A stretch of 11,600 bases of DNA from Emcibacter sp. (GTDB taxonomy: Bacteria; Pseudomonadota; Alphaproteobacteria; Sphingomonadales; Emcibacteraceae): NCBI GenBank assembly GCA_016765435.1, contig JAESPY010000219.1:1-11600 (forward strand). The letters are read 5' to 3'. Every line of letters starts with the position of its first letter. Within the stretch, counting starts at the first letter, position 1. A program made the translations under genes and the position numbers. This document shows, piece after piece, positions 1 through 7,371 of this stretch. The notes under the pieces were generated by a model. That model did no database searches, had not been told where the DNA came from, and worked only from the letters and a program-made list of their open reading frames with translations.

Positions 1-2519
1 ATCCTGCCAAGGTTATTGAAAAGCTGGAAAAAGAAATCCAGCAGGGATCGAAAGATGCCTTAGTATATGAAGTGGTTGGACGGGCCTATATTGCCACGCG
101 GGACCGGACGAACCCCACCCTATTCATTAAAAATATGGAGACTGCTGAGGAGTATATTAAAGAAGCCTATCGCCTGAACGCAAACAACACCCGTGTATTA
201 ATTACAAAAGCGTGGTTGATGGCGATCATGGGTAAACTGGATGAAGCAATCATCTGGCTGGATAAAGCCGATTCAATCATTAAAGATCAAAGACAAAACC
301 TCATCGTAAAGGGCGAATTACTTGTTCGACAGGATAAACTTGATCTGGCAAAAGAAAATTATAACAAACTGATTAAAAAATTCCCTCAGTATCCCCAATA
401 TAAAGTAGAGCTTGGTTATATCTATCTATTAAATAATGAATATACCGAAGCCCGGGAATGGATAGAACCAGTTGCAAAACAATACCCCAATCAAATACGG
501 CCACAGTATCTATTGTCAAATATCTCATTGATGGAAAAAAAATACGAGGATGCGAAACAACTTAGTGACCTTGTCCTCACCAAAACACCGGGGGATTTAA
601 ATGCAATAATAGTAAATGGAGCCAGTTCCTACTTTCTCGGAAAATTCGAAAATGCACATCAGAAATTAAATCATTTCTACAACCGGACCGGTTCCATTGC
701 TGCCCTGAAACTTCTTGTGGCAACCAAATTGAGATTAAATGAGAATACAGACGCCGCTAAACTTCTGGAAGATACGGGCCAGACAACGGAAAACCTAACA
801 GATACAGAATTATTAAACCTTGTTGCCATTGCCTCGGCAAAAGTTGGCAAAGTTGACGCCGCTCTAGAAGCTTTTAAAAAACTTGCGGAACAAAGACCCG
901 GCACCACATCCTATAAAAGCAGCGTTGGCCTGATCCAGATTTCACAGGGGAACTATGATGAAGGATTTAAAAATCTGGAAGCCGCCCTTGAAGAAGATAA
1001 AACATTTACGGAACCTGGGCAAAAATATTATACCCTTGCCAACAAAGCCCTCCAGACGCGGCAACATGGCAGAGCTGCTGGTTATATTGAACAATATAAA
1101 AAAGCTGCCGCCGACAATTACAGACCTTGGCTCATGTCAGCTGTACTGAATAATATCCTGAAAAACAATACTGCCGTCCGACAGGATTTTGAAAAGGCCA
1201 TTGAGGTGGCCCCTAAAATAGCTGAAGTAAGAGCCCGTTACGCTATTTTTGAAGATATGCAGGGCAATCAGGATAAAGCCCTTGAACTCGCCGAAATAGC
1301 ACTAAGCCTTGATCCCAGCAATTTTGGCTCTGTAAAATTAATAATAGCAGACCTTATCAAGAAAAAGGATTTTGATAGAATCAAAGATATTGTTGGTACA
1401 GCTTTAAAAAATGACAAAATTAATGATATCAGTAAATTAAATTTTGCCGCCTATTACACATTTCTAGGGCGTCCGCAGGAAACTTTGAATATCCTTGAAC
1501 AGTTACCAAACCCAATAAAAGGAACCGCATCCTATAAAATTATTTCAGGAAAAGCTTATCTGAGAAATGGGCAAGCTGAACGTGCTGTTGCAATGCTTGA
1601 AGATTATTCCCTCAAAAATCCGAACAATATCCAAGTTCTTAGTTATCTCTTACAGGGATATTTACTGACAAAAAATCAGACAAAATATCTGACGACACTG
1701 GAAAAGGTTGATGAACTTGTGCCTAATGATTTTGGCAATCAACTAACATTGGCAAAATTATACATCTCTATGGAGAGATATGATCAAGCAAAGACAACAC
1801 TCAATGCGTTAAAACCAGAAAACGCTCAACAGAAGCTCCAAAAAGCAATAACACTGGCTACCATGGAAACTACTCAGGGCAATACAAAAAATGCTTTGGC
1901 TATCTTGTCGGATTTATACAAAGAATTTCCAAAAAATGGCGGAATTTCCATGCTTTATAGTCGCAACCTTGCCAGTGATGGTCAAGTTGGAAAGGCCATT
2001 AAAGTCAGCAAAACATGGGCGGACCAGCACAGCGATAATATTGATGTTAAGCAATTCCTGGGCGACTTATATATGCGCAATAAGGATAATAGTAACGCCA
2101 GCGTTCAATATGAAGGTATCCTCGCCGCCAAAGATAAAGCAACCGCGCGGATCCAACTTCATGCCCATAATAATCTGGCCATGATCTATCTGGAAAATAA
2201 TCAGGATCAAAAGGCAATGGAACATGCCCAAAAAGCAATTGACATGGCACCTAATAATCCCGCCATTGTTGATACATTCGCTCAGGTTCTGATAAAACAG
2301 GGGCAGGCAGCAAAAGCCGTTGATCATTTTAATCAGGCTCTGGCCCTATTGCCGGACAGCGATCGCAAAAATCGCTCTCTCTTTACATTGAGCAAGGCCA
2401 AAGCCCTGATTCAGGACAAACAAAATAAACAAGCCAAAAGAATATTAACCCGCCTCGTCAGGGATGATCCGAAATTTTCACAGATTGATGAGGTCAAACG
2501 GATTTTGTCCGGCTTGTAA
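1..2519 (+). CDS. prsT: PrsT-like TPR-repeat protein of the exosortase/PEP-CTERM system (5' end missing)
   Basis: The frame is open from base 3 with no stop, so the gene starts left of the window. The GTG at 72 is internal and not a real start. About 838 residues are visible, made almost entirely of helix-turn-helix TPR units of roughly 34 residues, with recurring A/G at the packing positions and P near unit ends (for example LSLDPSN, DMAPNNP). The final part has the NNLAMIYLENNQDQKAMEHA and NPAIVDTFAQVLIKQGQ type repeats that end PrsT proteins, which usually run to about 900 residues. Family knowledge: PrsT is encoded near XrtA-type exosortases and exopolysaccharide genes and is thought to be a periplasmic or envelope scaffold. 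The N-terminal signal or lipobox would lie outside the window. The gene is visibly more AT-rich than uvrC or glmS. It could be another giant TPR protein, but the C-terminal repeats favour PrsT. Confidence 0.75.
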   Translation, partial: PAKVIEKLEKEIQQGSKDALVYEVVGRAYIATRDRTNPTLFIKNMETAEEYIKEAYRLNANNTRVLITKAWLMAIMGKLDEAIIWLDKADSIIKDQRQNLIVKGELLVRQDKLDLAKENYNKLIKKFPQYPQYKVELGYIYLLNNEYTEAREWIEPVAKQYPNQIRPQYLLSNISLMEKKYEDAKQLSDLVLTKTPGDLNAIIVNGASSYFLGKFENAHQKLNHFYNRTGSIAALKLLVATKLRLNENTDAAKLLEDTGQTTENLTDTELLNLVAIASAKVGKVDAALEAFKKLAEQRPGTTSYKSSVGLIQISQGNYDEGFKNLEAALEEDKTFTEPGQKYYTLANKALQTRQHGRAAGYIEQYKKAAADNYRPWLMSAVLNNILKNNTAVRQDFEKAIEVAPKIAEVRARYAIFEDMQGNQDKALELAEIALSLDPSNFGSVKLIIADLIKKKDFDRIKDIVGTALKNDKINDISKLNFAAYYTFLGRPQETLNILEQLPNPIKGTASYKIISGKAYLRNGQAERAVAMLEDYSLKNPNNIQVLSYLLQGYLLTKNQTKYLTTLEKVDELVPNDFGNQLTLAKLYISMERYDQAKTTLNALKPENAQQKLQKAITLATMETTQGNTKNALAILSDLYKEFPKNGGISMLYSRNLASDGQVGKAIKVSKTWADQHSDNIDVKQFLGDLYMRNKDNSNASVQYEGILAAKDKATARIQLHAHNNLAMIYLENNQDQKAMEHAQKAIDMAPNNPAIVDTFAQVLIKQGQAAKAVDHFNQALALLPDSDRKNRSLFTLSKAKALIQDKQNKQAKRILTRLVRDDPKFSQIDEVKRILSGL

Positions 2520-2538
2520 AATACCGCACACATCCAGC

Positions 2539-2575
2539 CCCTTTTCATGCGATTGTAATAATTGTGTGAAAAGGG
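2539..2575 (+). terminator. Candidate hairpin terminator after prsT
   Basis: A perfect 9-base inverted repeat, CCCTTTTCA (2539-2547) with TGAAAAGGG (2567-2575), lies 19 bases after the prsT stop. Inner G-U and A-T pairs could extend the stem. There is no T-run after it (ACTTGTAAAA follows), so it may be a processing or Rho-linked hairpin and not a classic intrinsic terminator. Confidence 0.35.
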
Positions 2576-2644
2576 ACTTGTAAAACAGAAACAAGCAACT
2601 ACATTGACCTTTGAAAAGACAATAACCGTGAAACAGGAACAACG

Positions 2645-3628
2645 GTGGAATATTTCTCAGTCATTGGTGGGCTTATACTTCTGGTAATTGCCGGAGACAA
2701 ACTGGTTGATGGCTCCGTTGCCATCGCAGAGCGGCTTAATATCAGCAAATTAGTCATCGGTATTACCGTCGTGTCTTTTGGCACCTCCGCGCCTGAACTG
2801 GTGGTCGGTATTGATGCGGCCTTGTCTGGGGCGGTTGAGATCGCATTGGGTAATGTGGTTGGCAGCAATATTGCCAATGTTCTTCTGGTCCTCGGTATCC
2901 CGGCTCTTTTTTACCCCTTTGCCTGTGATGATGATGAAATACAGCACAGTCTCTTTTATATGATGCTGGCGACCTTTCTGTTCATCCTGCTGGCCTATTT
3001 TGGGCCGATCTATATCTGGCAGGGTATGGTCATGATAACACTGTTGGTTATATTTCTGTTTTATGCCGTAAGGCGGGCTAGGAGCAATATCAAAATTCTA
3101 CAGCATGATATTGATTTTGCAGAACGGGCCTTGGAAGACACGGAGCAACAATCGGATAAGGTAACATCCTTAACCCGATCCATAACGGGCATCTTTCTTG
3201 GTCTGGCGGGCCTCGTATTCGGTGCACATCTTCTGGTGGACGGTGCGGTCATCATTGCCCGGACGGTGGGAATATCCGAAGCCGTCATCGGGTTGAGCAT
3301 TGTTGCTATTGGAACATCTCTGCCGGAACTGGTTACTTCACTCATAGCCGCCCGCAACAATCACGGCGATGTGGCCATGGGCAATATCATCGGCAGCAAT
3401 CTGTTTAATATTCTGGCCATTATGGGCATCACATCACTGGTGGCCCCTATTACCATTCCAGAACAGTTTTTTCGGGTGGATTTTCCCATACTGGTGGTCA
3501 CGTCGCTGATGCTTATTCCCCTTGCCATGGGAAAAATTAAGATCAATCGTCTTACAGGAATAGTCTTTTCCACCATGTATATTCTTTATCTCGTTTTTCT
3601 CGGCACGCAATCCCATATCTTTGCATAA
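2645..3628 (+). CDS. Calcium/sodium antiporter, CaCA family (YrbG-like)
   Basis: This is an inner-membrane cation exchanger that is expected to swap Ca2+ for Na+. Its 327 residues match the usual YrbG length of about 325. The two inverted alpha-repeats that define the CaCA family are complete. The first has GTSAPELVVG (residues 46-55) and GNVVGSNIANV (69-79); the second has GTSLPELVTS (223-232) and GNIIGSNLFNI (246-256). The ion-binding acidic residues would be E51 and E228. The pattern is five hydrophobic helices, a charged cytoplasmic loop (about 143-178), then five more helices. The start is a GTG with AGGA six bases upstream (2635-2638), and no better in-frame start is seen. It stands alone, 125 bases after prsT and 84 before folB. 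Ion specificity cannot be read from sequence alone. Confidence 0.92.
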   Translation: MEYFSVIGGLILLVIAGDKLVDGSVAIAERLNISKLVIGITVVSFGTSAPELVVGIDAALSGAVEIALGNVVGSNIANVLLVLGIPALFYPFACDDDEIQHSLFYMMLATFLFILLAYFGPIYIWQGMVMITLLVIFLFYAVRRARSNIKILQHDIDFAERALEDTEQQSDKVTSLTRSITGIFLGLAGLVFGAHLLVDGAVIIARTVGISEAVIGLSIVAIGTSLPELVTSLIAARNNHGDVAMGNIIGSNLFNILAIMGITSLVAPITIPEQFFRVDFPILVVTSLMLIPLAMGKIKINRLTGIVFSTMYILYLVFLGTQSHIFA

Positions 3629-3712
3629 CTTATTTGATTGCCAAAACCGCCCTTTCATACTAATTAGGGATTAAAGCACCTGTAAACCTCTCGTAAAACG
3701 GATCAAGGCATT

Positions 3713-4117
3713 ATGAAAGCAAGTAACCTGACCCCCCTCAAATTCGCGGATGCATCGCGGGCCGTTCGTCATGTTTTTATCCGCGATCTGGAATTGGACA
3801 GCTATATAGGGGTCTATAACCACGAAAAAAACACCAGCCAAAAGATCCGGGTTAATGTGGATCTATCGGTCCTTGAGGATACCCAAAGCCTTGGGGATAA
3901 TATTGACAATGTGGTCTGTTATGAAAAGATTGCCACGGCCATCGAAACCATCGTTAAATCCGGCCATGTCCATCTGGTCGAAACACTGGCAGAAAACATT
4001 GCTGAAATGAGCCTTCAGGACGCGCGAGTTTCCTGTGTCCGGGTCCGGGTTGAAAAGCTCGAAGCTATAAAAAATACCGCCAGCGTTGGGGTTGAAATAG
4101 AACGATACCGGAAATAA
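3713..4117 (+). CDS. folB: Dihydroneopterin aldolase
   Basis: This cytoplasmic enzyme cleaves 7,8-dihydroneopterin to 6-hydroxymethyl-dihydropterin and glycolaldehyde in folate synthesis. It has 134 residues; E. coli FolB has 122, and the difference is mostly an N-terminal extension of about 15 residues. Visible family landmarks are IGVYNHEK (residues 32-39, E38 matching the catalytic-loop Glu of E. coli IGVYDWE), Y70 after NVVC, HLVETLAENIAE (87-98, E90 binding the pterin), and K114 in VRVEKLEAI, which matches the catalytic Lys. The C-terminal SVGVEIER is typical of the alphaproteobacterial version. The usual Pro after the Lys is Leu here, as I recall from alphaproteobacterial relatives. A weak AAGG lies seven bases before the ATG. 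No other folate genes are next to it. Confidence 0.9.
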   Translation: MKASNLTPLKFADASRAVRHVFIRDLELDSYIGVYNHEKNTSQKIRVNVDLSVLEDTQSLGDNIDNVVCYEKIATAIETIVKSGHVHLVETLAENIAEMSLQDARVSCVRVRVEKLEAIKNTASVGVEIERYRK

Positions 4118-4177
4118 TATTTTTTGACACGCCCTTTCCCCAAAGTAGACGTTATTCTTAAAATAAACCTTGAATTA

Positions 4178-4306
4178 TCAATGTTTAGCTCTTCTGGCCC
4201 CTTTACTTGTACACAGAAGTTTTCGCCCGATTTCAGGGTTTTTACCAATAACGGCAGTATGGCTGAGAATTCTTTTTAAAAGCGCCTTGACTTTAAATTT
4301 CGTCAT
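4178..4306 (-). CDS. Possible small basic protein, 42 residues, unrecognised
   Basis: Reading the minus strand from the ATG at 4306 to the TGA at 4178 gives 42 residues starting MTKFKVKALLKR and ending SKGARRAKH. The peptide is very basic (many K and R), has a hydrophobic-basic N-terminal helix and one Cys, and has no transmembrane segment. I do not recognise it. It would be convergent with folB and divergent from uvrC. No clear Shine-Dalgarno sequence precedes the ATG (TTGAATTAT), which counts against it. A plus-strand frame of 32 codons starting at the ATG at 4181 overlaps it, so the coding strand is not certain. It may be a chance frame. Confidence 0.3.
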   Translation of the reverse strand: MTKFKVKALLKRILSHTAVIGKNPEIGRKLLCTSKGARRAKH

Positions 4307-4321
4307 ATAATTCAATGAGTT

Positions 4322-4352
4322 GCTTTAATTGCCCATTTTTTAGGCAATAAGC
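4322..4352. repeat. Bulged inverted repeat (hairpin)
   Basis: GCTT-TA-ATTGCC (4322-4333) can pair with GGCAAT-AAGC (4343-4352), leaving the TA bulged and a 9-base T-rich loop. That gives ten base pairs in all. No T-run follows on either strand, so it is not a standard terminator. It lies just upstream of the possible small minus-strand ORF and could be part of its leader, or an operator. Confidence 0.35.
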
Positions 4353-4396
4353 TAAAAACCCAATGATCCTGCCCTTTAACATAAGTGTCACAAAAG

Positions 4397-4431
4397 TTAT
4401 TCACCGACTTATCCACAGGATTCGTGGATAG
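4397..4431. promoter_or_regulatory. Cluster of DnaA-box-like sites
   Basis: TTATCCACA at 4409-4417 is a perfect match to the DnaA box TTATNCACA. TTATTCACC at 4397-4405 matches 8 of 9 on the same strand with a 12-base pitch. The reverse complement of 4423-4431, CTATCCACG, matches 7 of 9. A further TTGTACACA (8 of 9) lies at 4207-4215. The sites sit next to an AT-rich stretch. They could mark DnaA regulation of uvrC, a DnaA-titrating site, or part of a replication origin. The typical alphaproteobacterial oriC neighbours (hemE, dnaA, parAB) are not seen here. Confidence 0.45.
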
Positions 4432-4438
4432 TTTTTTT
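4410..4438 (+). terminator. Possible intrinsic terminator (competes with the DnaA-box reading)
   Basis: TATCCAC (4410-4416) and GTGGATA (4424-4430) form a perfect 7-base stem with a 7-base loop, followed after one base by seven T (4432-4438). The shape is that of a Rho-independent terminator for plus-strand transcripts, but the stem has only three G-C pairs and lies nearly 300 bases after folB. The same bases explain two of the DnaA-like boxes, so only one reading may be right. Confidence 0.3.
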
Positions 4439-4472
4439 CCGAATCTGATAGATTTTCTTTAGCCTTTGATTC
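4419..4472. promoter_or_regulatory. Three clustered GANTC (CcrM methylation) sites
   Basis: GATTC at 4419-4423, GAATC at 4441-4445 and GATTC at 4468-4472 fall within 54 bases; one per about 256 bases is expected by chance in random sequence. CcrM methylates GANTC in alphaproteobacteria, and clusters often lie in promoters and origins tied to the cell cycle. I found no other GANTC elsewhere between 4118 and 4560. Confidence 0.4.
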
Positions 4473-4480
4473 CTAAGGAT

Positions 4481-4499
4481 TTTATAATTTATTAACCAT
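4481..4499 (+). promoter_or_regulatory. CtrA-like box and TATAAT upstream of uvrC
   Basis: TTTA-N7-TTAAC (4481-4496) matches the CtrA consensus TTAA-N7-TTAAC at all but one position, and TTAACCAT (4492-4499) equals the CtrA half-site reported in Caulobacter. TATAAT at 4483-4488 is a perfect -10 hexamer but has no good -35 at 16-18 bases. AT-rich sequence produces such matches by chance. Confidence 0.22.
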
Positions 4500-4620
4500 G
4501 TTATTTCTTTACATTAAGGTTTCCTAACATACCATGAGATAAAAATTAGAAGAATTTGTCATTGAGAAACCTGTTGTTTTTTCGCATGATGCAACGATTG
4601 TATTTATCATGAGGAAAAGC

Positions 4621-6465
4621 ATGACCGAAGGCGTCCATATTATAAAAAAATATGCCAAAAACCTTCCCGGGAAACCGGGGGTTTATCGCATGATAGATGC
4701 CCACGAAAATGTCCTTTATGTGGGCAAGGCAAAAAATCTTAAAAACCGTGTCTCCAGCTATACCAATCTCCTGAGCCAGCCATACCGTATCGCCCGCATG
4801 GTCAGTGAAACCCGATCCATGGAGTTCGTCACCACCCATACGGAAGTCGAAGCCCTGCTCCTTGAAGCGAATATGATCAAGCGGCTCAAGCCACGCTACA
4901 ATATCCTGCTGCGGGATGATAAGTCCTTTCCCTATATTCTGATTGATACCACCCACCCCGCGCCACAGGTCAAGAAGCACCGGGGAGCCAAAAACCGGGA
5001 CGGCTATTATTTTGGTCCCTTCGCCTCGGTCAAAGCCGTTAATCACAGCCTCCATATTCTGCAAAAGGCTTTTCTGCTTAGAACCTGCTCCGACAGCGTT
5101 TATAATGCCCGTACCCGTCCCTGCCTGCTGTATCAAATCAAGCGATGCGCGGGCCCCTGTGTCGATAAAATTTCTCTGAACGACTATAAAAAACTGGTCC
5201 AGTCCGCCCATGATTTCCTGAGCGGTAAAAGCCAGACCATAAAAGATGACCTGACGACCAGAATGGAACAAGCAAGCGCGGATACCTCCTATGAAATTGC
5301 CGCCATCTACAGGGACCGCCTGAAGGCATTGGCTGCTGTACAGTCCCGTCAGGATACCGCTCAGGGACATGTGGACGAAGCCGACATTATCGCGGGCTTT
5401 CAACAGGGTGGTCAAACCTGTATTCAGGTTTTTTTCTTTCGGGCCGGGCAAAATTGGGGCAACAAGGCCTATTTCCCTCGCCATCACAAGGATCAGGGTA
5501 TGGGCGCTGTCCTGCCCGCCTTCATCTCACAATTCTATGACAACAAGCCGCCCCCCCGGCTGATACTGGTCAACAATCCGCTGTCGCAAATCGATCTGCT
5601 GGAACAAGCGCTGAGCCTCAAAGCCGGACATAAGGTAAAAATCAGCCAACCCCTGCGCGGCGATAAATTCAACCTGATTGCCATGGTTGAGAAAAATGCA
5701 CAGGAAGCACTGGAAAGGCGTCTGGCTGAAAAGGCATCCCAGAAGAAACTTCTGAACGCCTTAGCGCAAGAATTTAAATTAGACGGCCCGCCGGACCGCA
5801 TTGAAATTTATGACAACAGCCATATTTCCGGCACCAATGCCATCGGGGCCATGGTCGTTTCTGGTCCGGAAGGATTTGACAAAAGCAGCTACCGAAAATT
5901 TAACATCAAATCCACCAACATCACACCGGGAGATGATTTTGGTATGATGCGGGAAGTCATGACCCGACGGTTCACACGACAATTAAAAGAAGACCCGGAT
6001 CGCTCAAGCGCCACTTGGCCGGACCTGTTAATCATTGACGGCGGCAAGGGACAACTCTCTGCGGTCAGCCAGATTATGGGAGACTTGGGATTGGAAGATA
6101 TTGCCCTCATCTGCATCGCCAAAGGACCGGACCGCAACGCAGGCCGCGAAGATTTCTATCTGCCGGGACGCGCGCCTTTTAAACTGCCGCCCAATGACCC
6201 GACCCTCTATTTTCTGCAAAGGCTCCGGGATGAAGCTCACCGTTTTGCCATTGGCAGCCACCGACAGCAGCGGGCCAAAAATATGCATAAATCCATACTG
6301 GACGGCCTTCCCGGCATTGGGCCGGGCCGTAAAAAAGCTCTGCTATTGCATTTCGGTTCGGCAAAAGCCGTTGAATCCGCCGGATTTCAGGACCTCGAAG
6401 CCGTCAATGGCATCAGCCGGGTATTAGCCCAAAACATCTATGATTATTTTCACGACAATGATTAA
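4621..6465 (+). CDS. uvrC: Excinuclease ABC subunit C
   Basis: UvrC makes the dual incisions around DNA lesions in nucleotide-excision repair with UvrA and UvrB. I chose the ATG at 4621 (614 residues) because AGGAAA at 4612-4617 is well spaced before it; the ATG at 4609 would add four residues and lacks an RBS. Domains in order: GIY-YIG nuclease (about 18-95, PGVYRM and LYVGKAKNL), four Cys at 156, 168, 176 and 180 that match the iron-sulfur cysteines described for E. coli UvrC, the UvrB-binding UVR motif (about 209-241), and the RNase H-like 5' nuclease with D398 (IYDNSHISG), D438 or D439, D473 (IIDGGKGQL) and H540 (DEAHRFA). Two C-terminal helix-hairpin-helix motifs follow (about 560-608, LPGIGPGRKKALL). 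It appears intact. E. coli UvrC is 610 residues. It heads the uvrC-pgsA-moaD-moaE run. Confidence 0.97.
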   Translation: MTEGVHIIKKYAKNLPGKPGVYRMIDAHENVLYVGKAKNLKNRVSSYTNLLSQPYRIARMVSETRSMEFVTTHTEVEALLLEANMIKRLKPRYNILLRDDKSFPYILIDTTHPAPQVKKHRGAKNRDGYYFGPFASVKAVNHSLHILQKAFLLRTCSDSVYNARTRPCLLYQIKRCAGPCVDKISLNDYKKLVQSAHDFLSGKSQTIKDDLTTRMEQASADTSYEIAAIYRDRLKALAAVQSRQDTAQGHVDEADIIAGFQQGGQTCIQVFFFRAGQNWGNKAYFPRHHKDQGMGAVLPAFISQFYDNKPPPRLILVNNPLSQIDLLEQALSLKAGHKVKISQPLRGDKFNLIAMVEKNAQEALERRLAEKASQKKLLNALAQEFKLDGPPDRIEIYDNSHISGTNAIGAMVVSGPEGFDKSSYRKFNIKSTNITPGDDFGMMREVMTRRFTRQLKEDPDRSSATWPDLLIIDGGKGQLSAVSQIMGDLGLEDIALICIAKGPDRNAGREDFYLPGRAPFKLPPNDPTLYFLQRLRDEAHRFAIGSHRQQRAKNMHKSILDGLPGIGPGRKKALLLHFGSAKAVESAGFQDLEAVNGISRVLAQNIYDYFHDND

Positions 6466-6555
6466 AGGTCGCGGCCAATTGCCTATTGGCAGAACTGACC
6501 GGATAGCCTATAACAATTTCAGGAAGCTCCTCTGTTCCAACAGGCCAGTATTGTA

Positions 6556-7107
6556 ATGTATAACCTCGCCAATATATTGACATTTTCGCGTATCCTGATG
6601 ATCCCCCTGATTGTTGGATCATTTTACCTCGACGGCGACAAAGCAAACTGGATCGGCTTTACCATTTTCAGCATTGCCGGCATTACCGACTTTCTTGATG
6701 GCTATGTTGCCCGAAAATACAGCATGACATCTGCATTGGGGAAATTTATGGACCCCATCGCTGACAAGCTCCTGATTGCCGCCGCTCTATTGATGATGGT
6801 GGCTTTCCACCGCATTGACGGCGTATCGGTCATTGCCGCCGTTATTATTCTGTGCCGGGAATTTGCCGTATCGGGCTTGCGAGAATTTCTCGCGGAATTA
6901 AAGGTAAGCGTCCCGGTATCCTATCTGGCCAAATGGAAAACAACATTACAGATTTTTGCCCTTGGATTTTTACTGGTCGGAGATGCCGCACCGGACATGA
7001 TTAATGCGGTTGAGATCGGTAATATCTGTCTTTGGGTCGCGGCCATCCTCACCCTTTATACCGGCTATGATTATCTGAAATCCGGCCTGCGTCATATGAT
7101 GGAGTAA
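6556..7107 (+). CDS. pgsA: CDP-diacylglycerol-glycerol-3-phosphate 3-phosphatidyltransferase
   Basis: This inner-membrane enzyme transfers the phosphatidyl group from CDP-diacylglycerol to glycerol-3-phosphate, the committed step to phosphatidylglycerol and cardiolipin. The CDP-alcohol phosphotransferase signature is complete: D45, D48-G49, A52-R53, G62, D66 and D70 with exact D-x2-D-G-x2-A-R-x8-G-x3-D-x3-D spacing. The N-terminus MYNLANILTFSRI is typical, and about five or six hydrophobic helices are seen in 183 residues, the usual size. The SD is weak (AGG 6542-6544, 11 bases away), so translation may be modest or coupled. It lies 90 bases after uvrC and 4 bases before moaD, so it is probably cotranscribed with both. 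Confidence 0.95.
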   Translation: MYNLANILTFSRILMIPLIVGSFYLDGDKANWIGFTIFSIAGITDFLDGYVARKYSMTSALGKFMDPIADKLLIAAALLMMVAFHRIDGVSVIAAVIILCREFAVSGLREFLAELKVSVPVSYLAKWKTTLQIFALGFLLVGDAAPDMINAVEIGNICLWVAAILTLYTGYDYLKSGLRHMME

Positions 7108-7111
7108 TTTT

Positions 7112-7363
7112 ATGGAACTGCTTTATTTCGCGCGGATACGGGAAGATATTGGCCAGTCTTCCGAGACTATTTCCCTGCCAGATACCATATCTGACGTGAG
7201 CGGTTTGATTGACCACCTGCGGGAACAGGGAGAAAACTATCAGGCCGCCTTTAAAAATGAAACAATCATCCGGGTCGCGGTCAATCAGACCTATGTAGAT
7301 TTTGACCATCCGCTGGTGGACAATGACGAAATCGCCTTTTTCCCCCCCATGACCGGAGGATAA
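7112..7363 (+). CDS. moaD: Molybdopterin synthase sulfur-carrier subunit
   Basis: MoaD is a ubiquitin-fold protein whose C-terminal Gly is adenylated and thiocarboxylated, then donates sulfur to precursor Z (cyclic pyranopterin monophosphate) in the MoaD-MoaE synthase. The 83 residues end in the required Gly-Gly (residues 82-83, PMTGG), start with the beta-strand MELLYFARIRE, and contain VAVNQTYVD and NDEIAFFPP, all typical. GGAG at 7101-7104, inside the pgsA stop region, gives a good RBS seven bases from the ATG. The spacing of four bases to pgsA and eight to moaE indicates one transcript. Confidence 0.95.
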   Translation: MELLYFARIREDIGQSSETISLPDTISDVSGLIDHLREQGENYQAAFKNETIIRVAVNQTYVDFDHPLVDNDEIAFFPPMTGG

Positions 7364-7371
7364 TCGGAAAT

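Larger units (their letters stand above)
4118..4620. other. Long intergenic region upstream of uvrC
   Basis: These 503 bases have no long open frame of their own. The overlapping long minus-strand frames are read-through from folB and uvrC. From left to right the region shows a possible small minus-strand ORF (4178-4306), a bulged hairpin (4322-4352), DnaA-box-like sites (4207-4215 and 4397-4431), a possible terminator hairpin on the same bases (4410-4438), three GANTC sites (4419-4472), and a strongly AT-rich stretch (about 4440-4560) with a TATAAT and a CtrA-like site. The size and density of motifs are unusual compared with the other gaps in the window, which are at most 125 bases. Confidence 0.7.

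Noticed and set aside
4124..4152. Small-RNA promoter after folB (TTGACA at 4124-4129)
   Set aside because: There is no good -10 at 16-18 bases; TATTCT at 4153 gives a 23-base spacer.
4015..4248. 77-codon minus-strand frame overlapping the folB 3' end
   Set aside because: More than a third is antisense to folB, with no recognisable motif and no RBS; the separate 42-codon frame (4178-4306) looks more protein-like.
4550..4620. SOS (LexA) control of uvrC
   Set aside because: No GTTC-N7-GTTC alphaproteobacterial LexA box or CTG-N10-CAG box could be found before the start.
4546..5487. 313-codon minus-strand open frame opposite uvrC
   Set aside because: It lies almost wholly antisense to the highly conserved N-terminal half of uvrC, has no recognisable domain and no RBS; it is a shadow of the uvrC codon pattern.
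6474..6490. GCCAAT-TGCCT-ATTGGC hairpin between uvrC and pgsA as a terminator
   Set aside because: Only six base pairs with no T-run; pgsA is likely expressed with uvrC, so it is probably chance.
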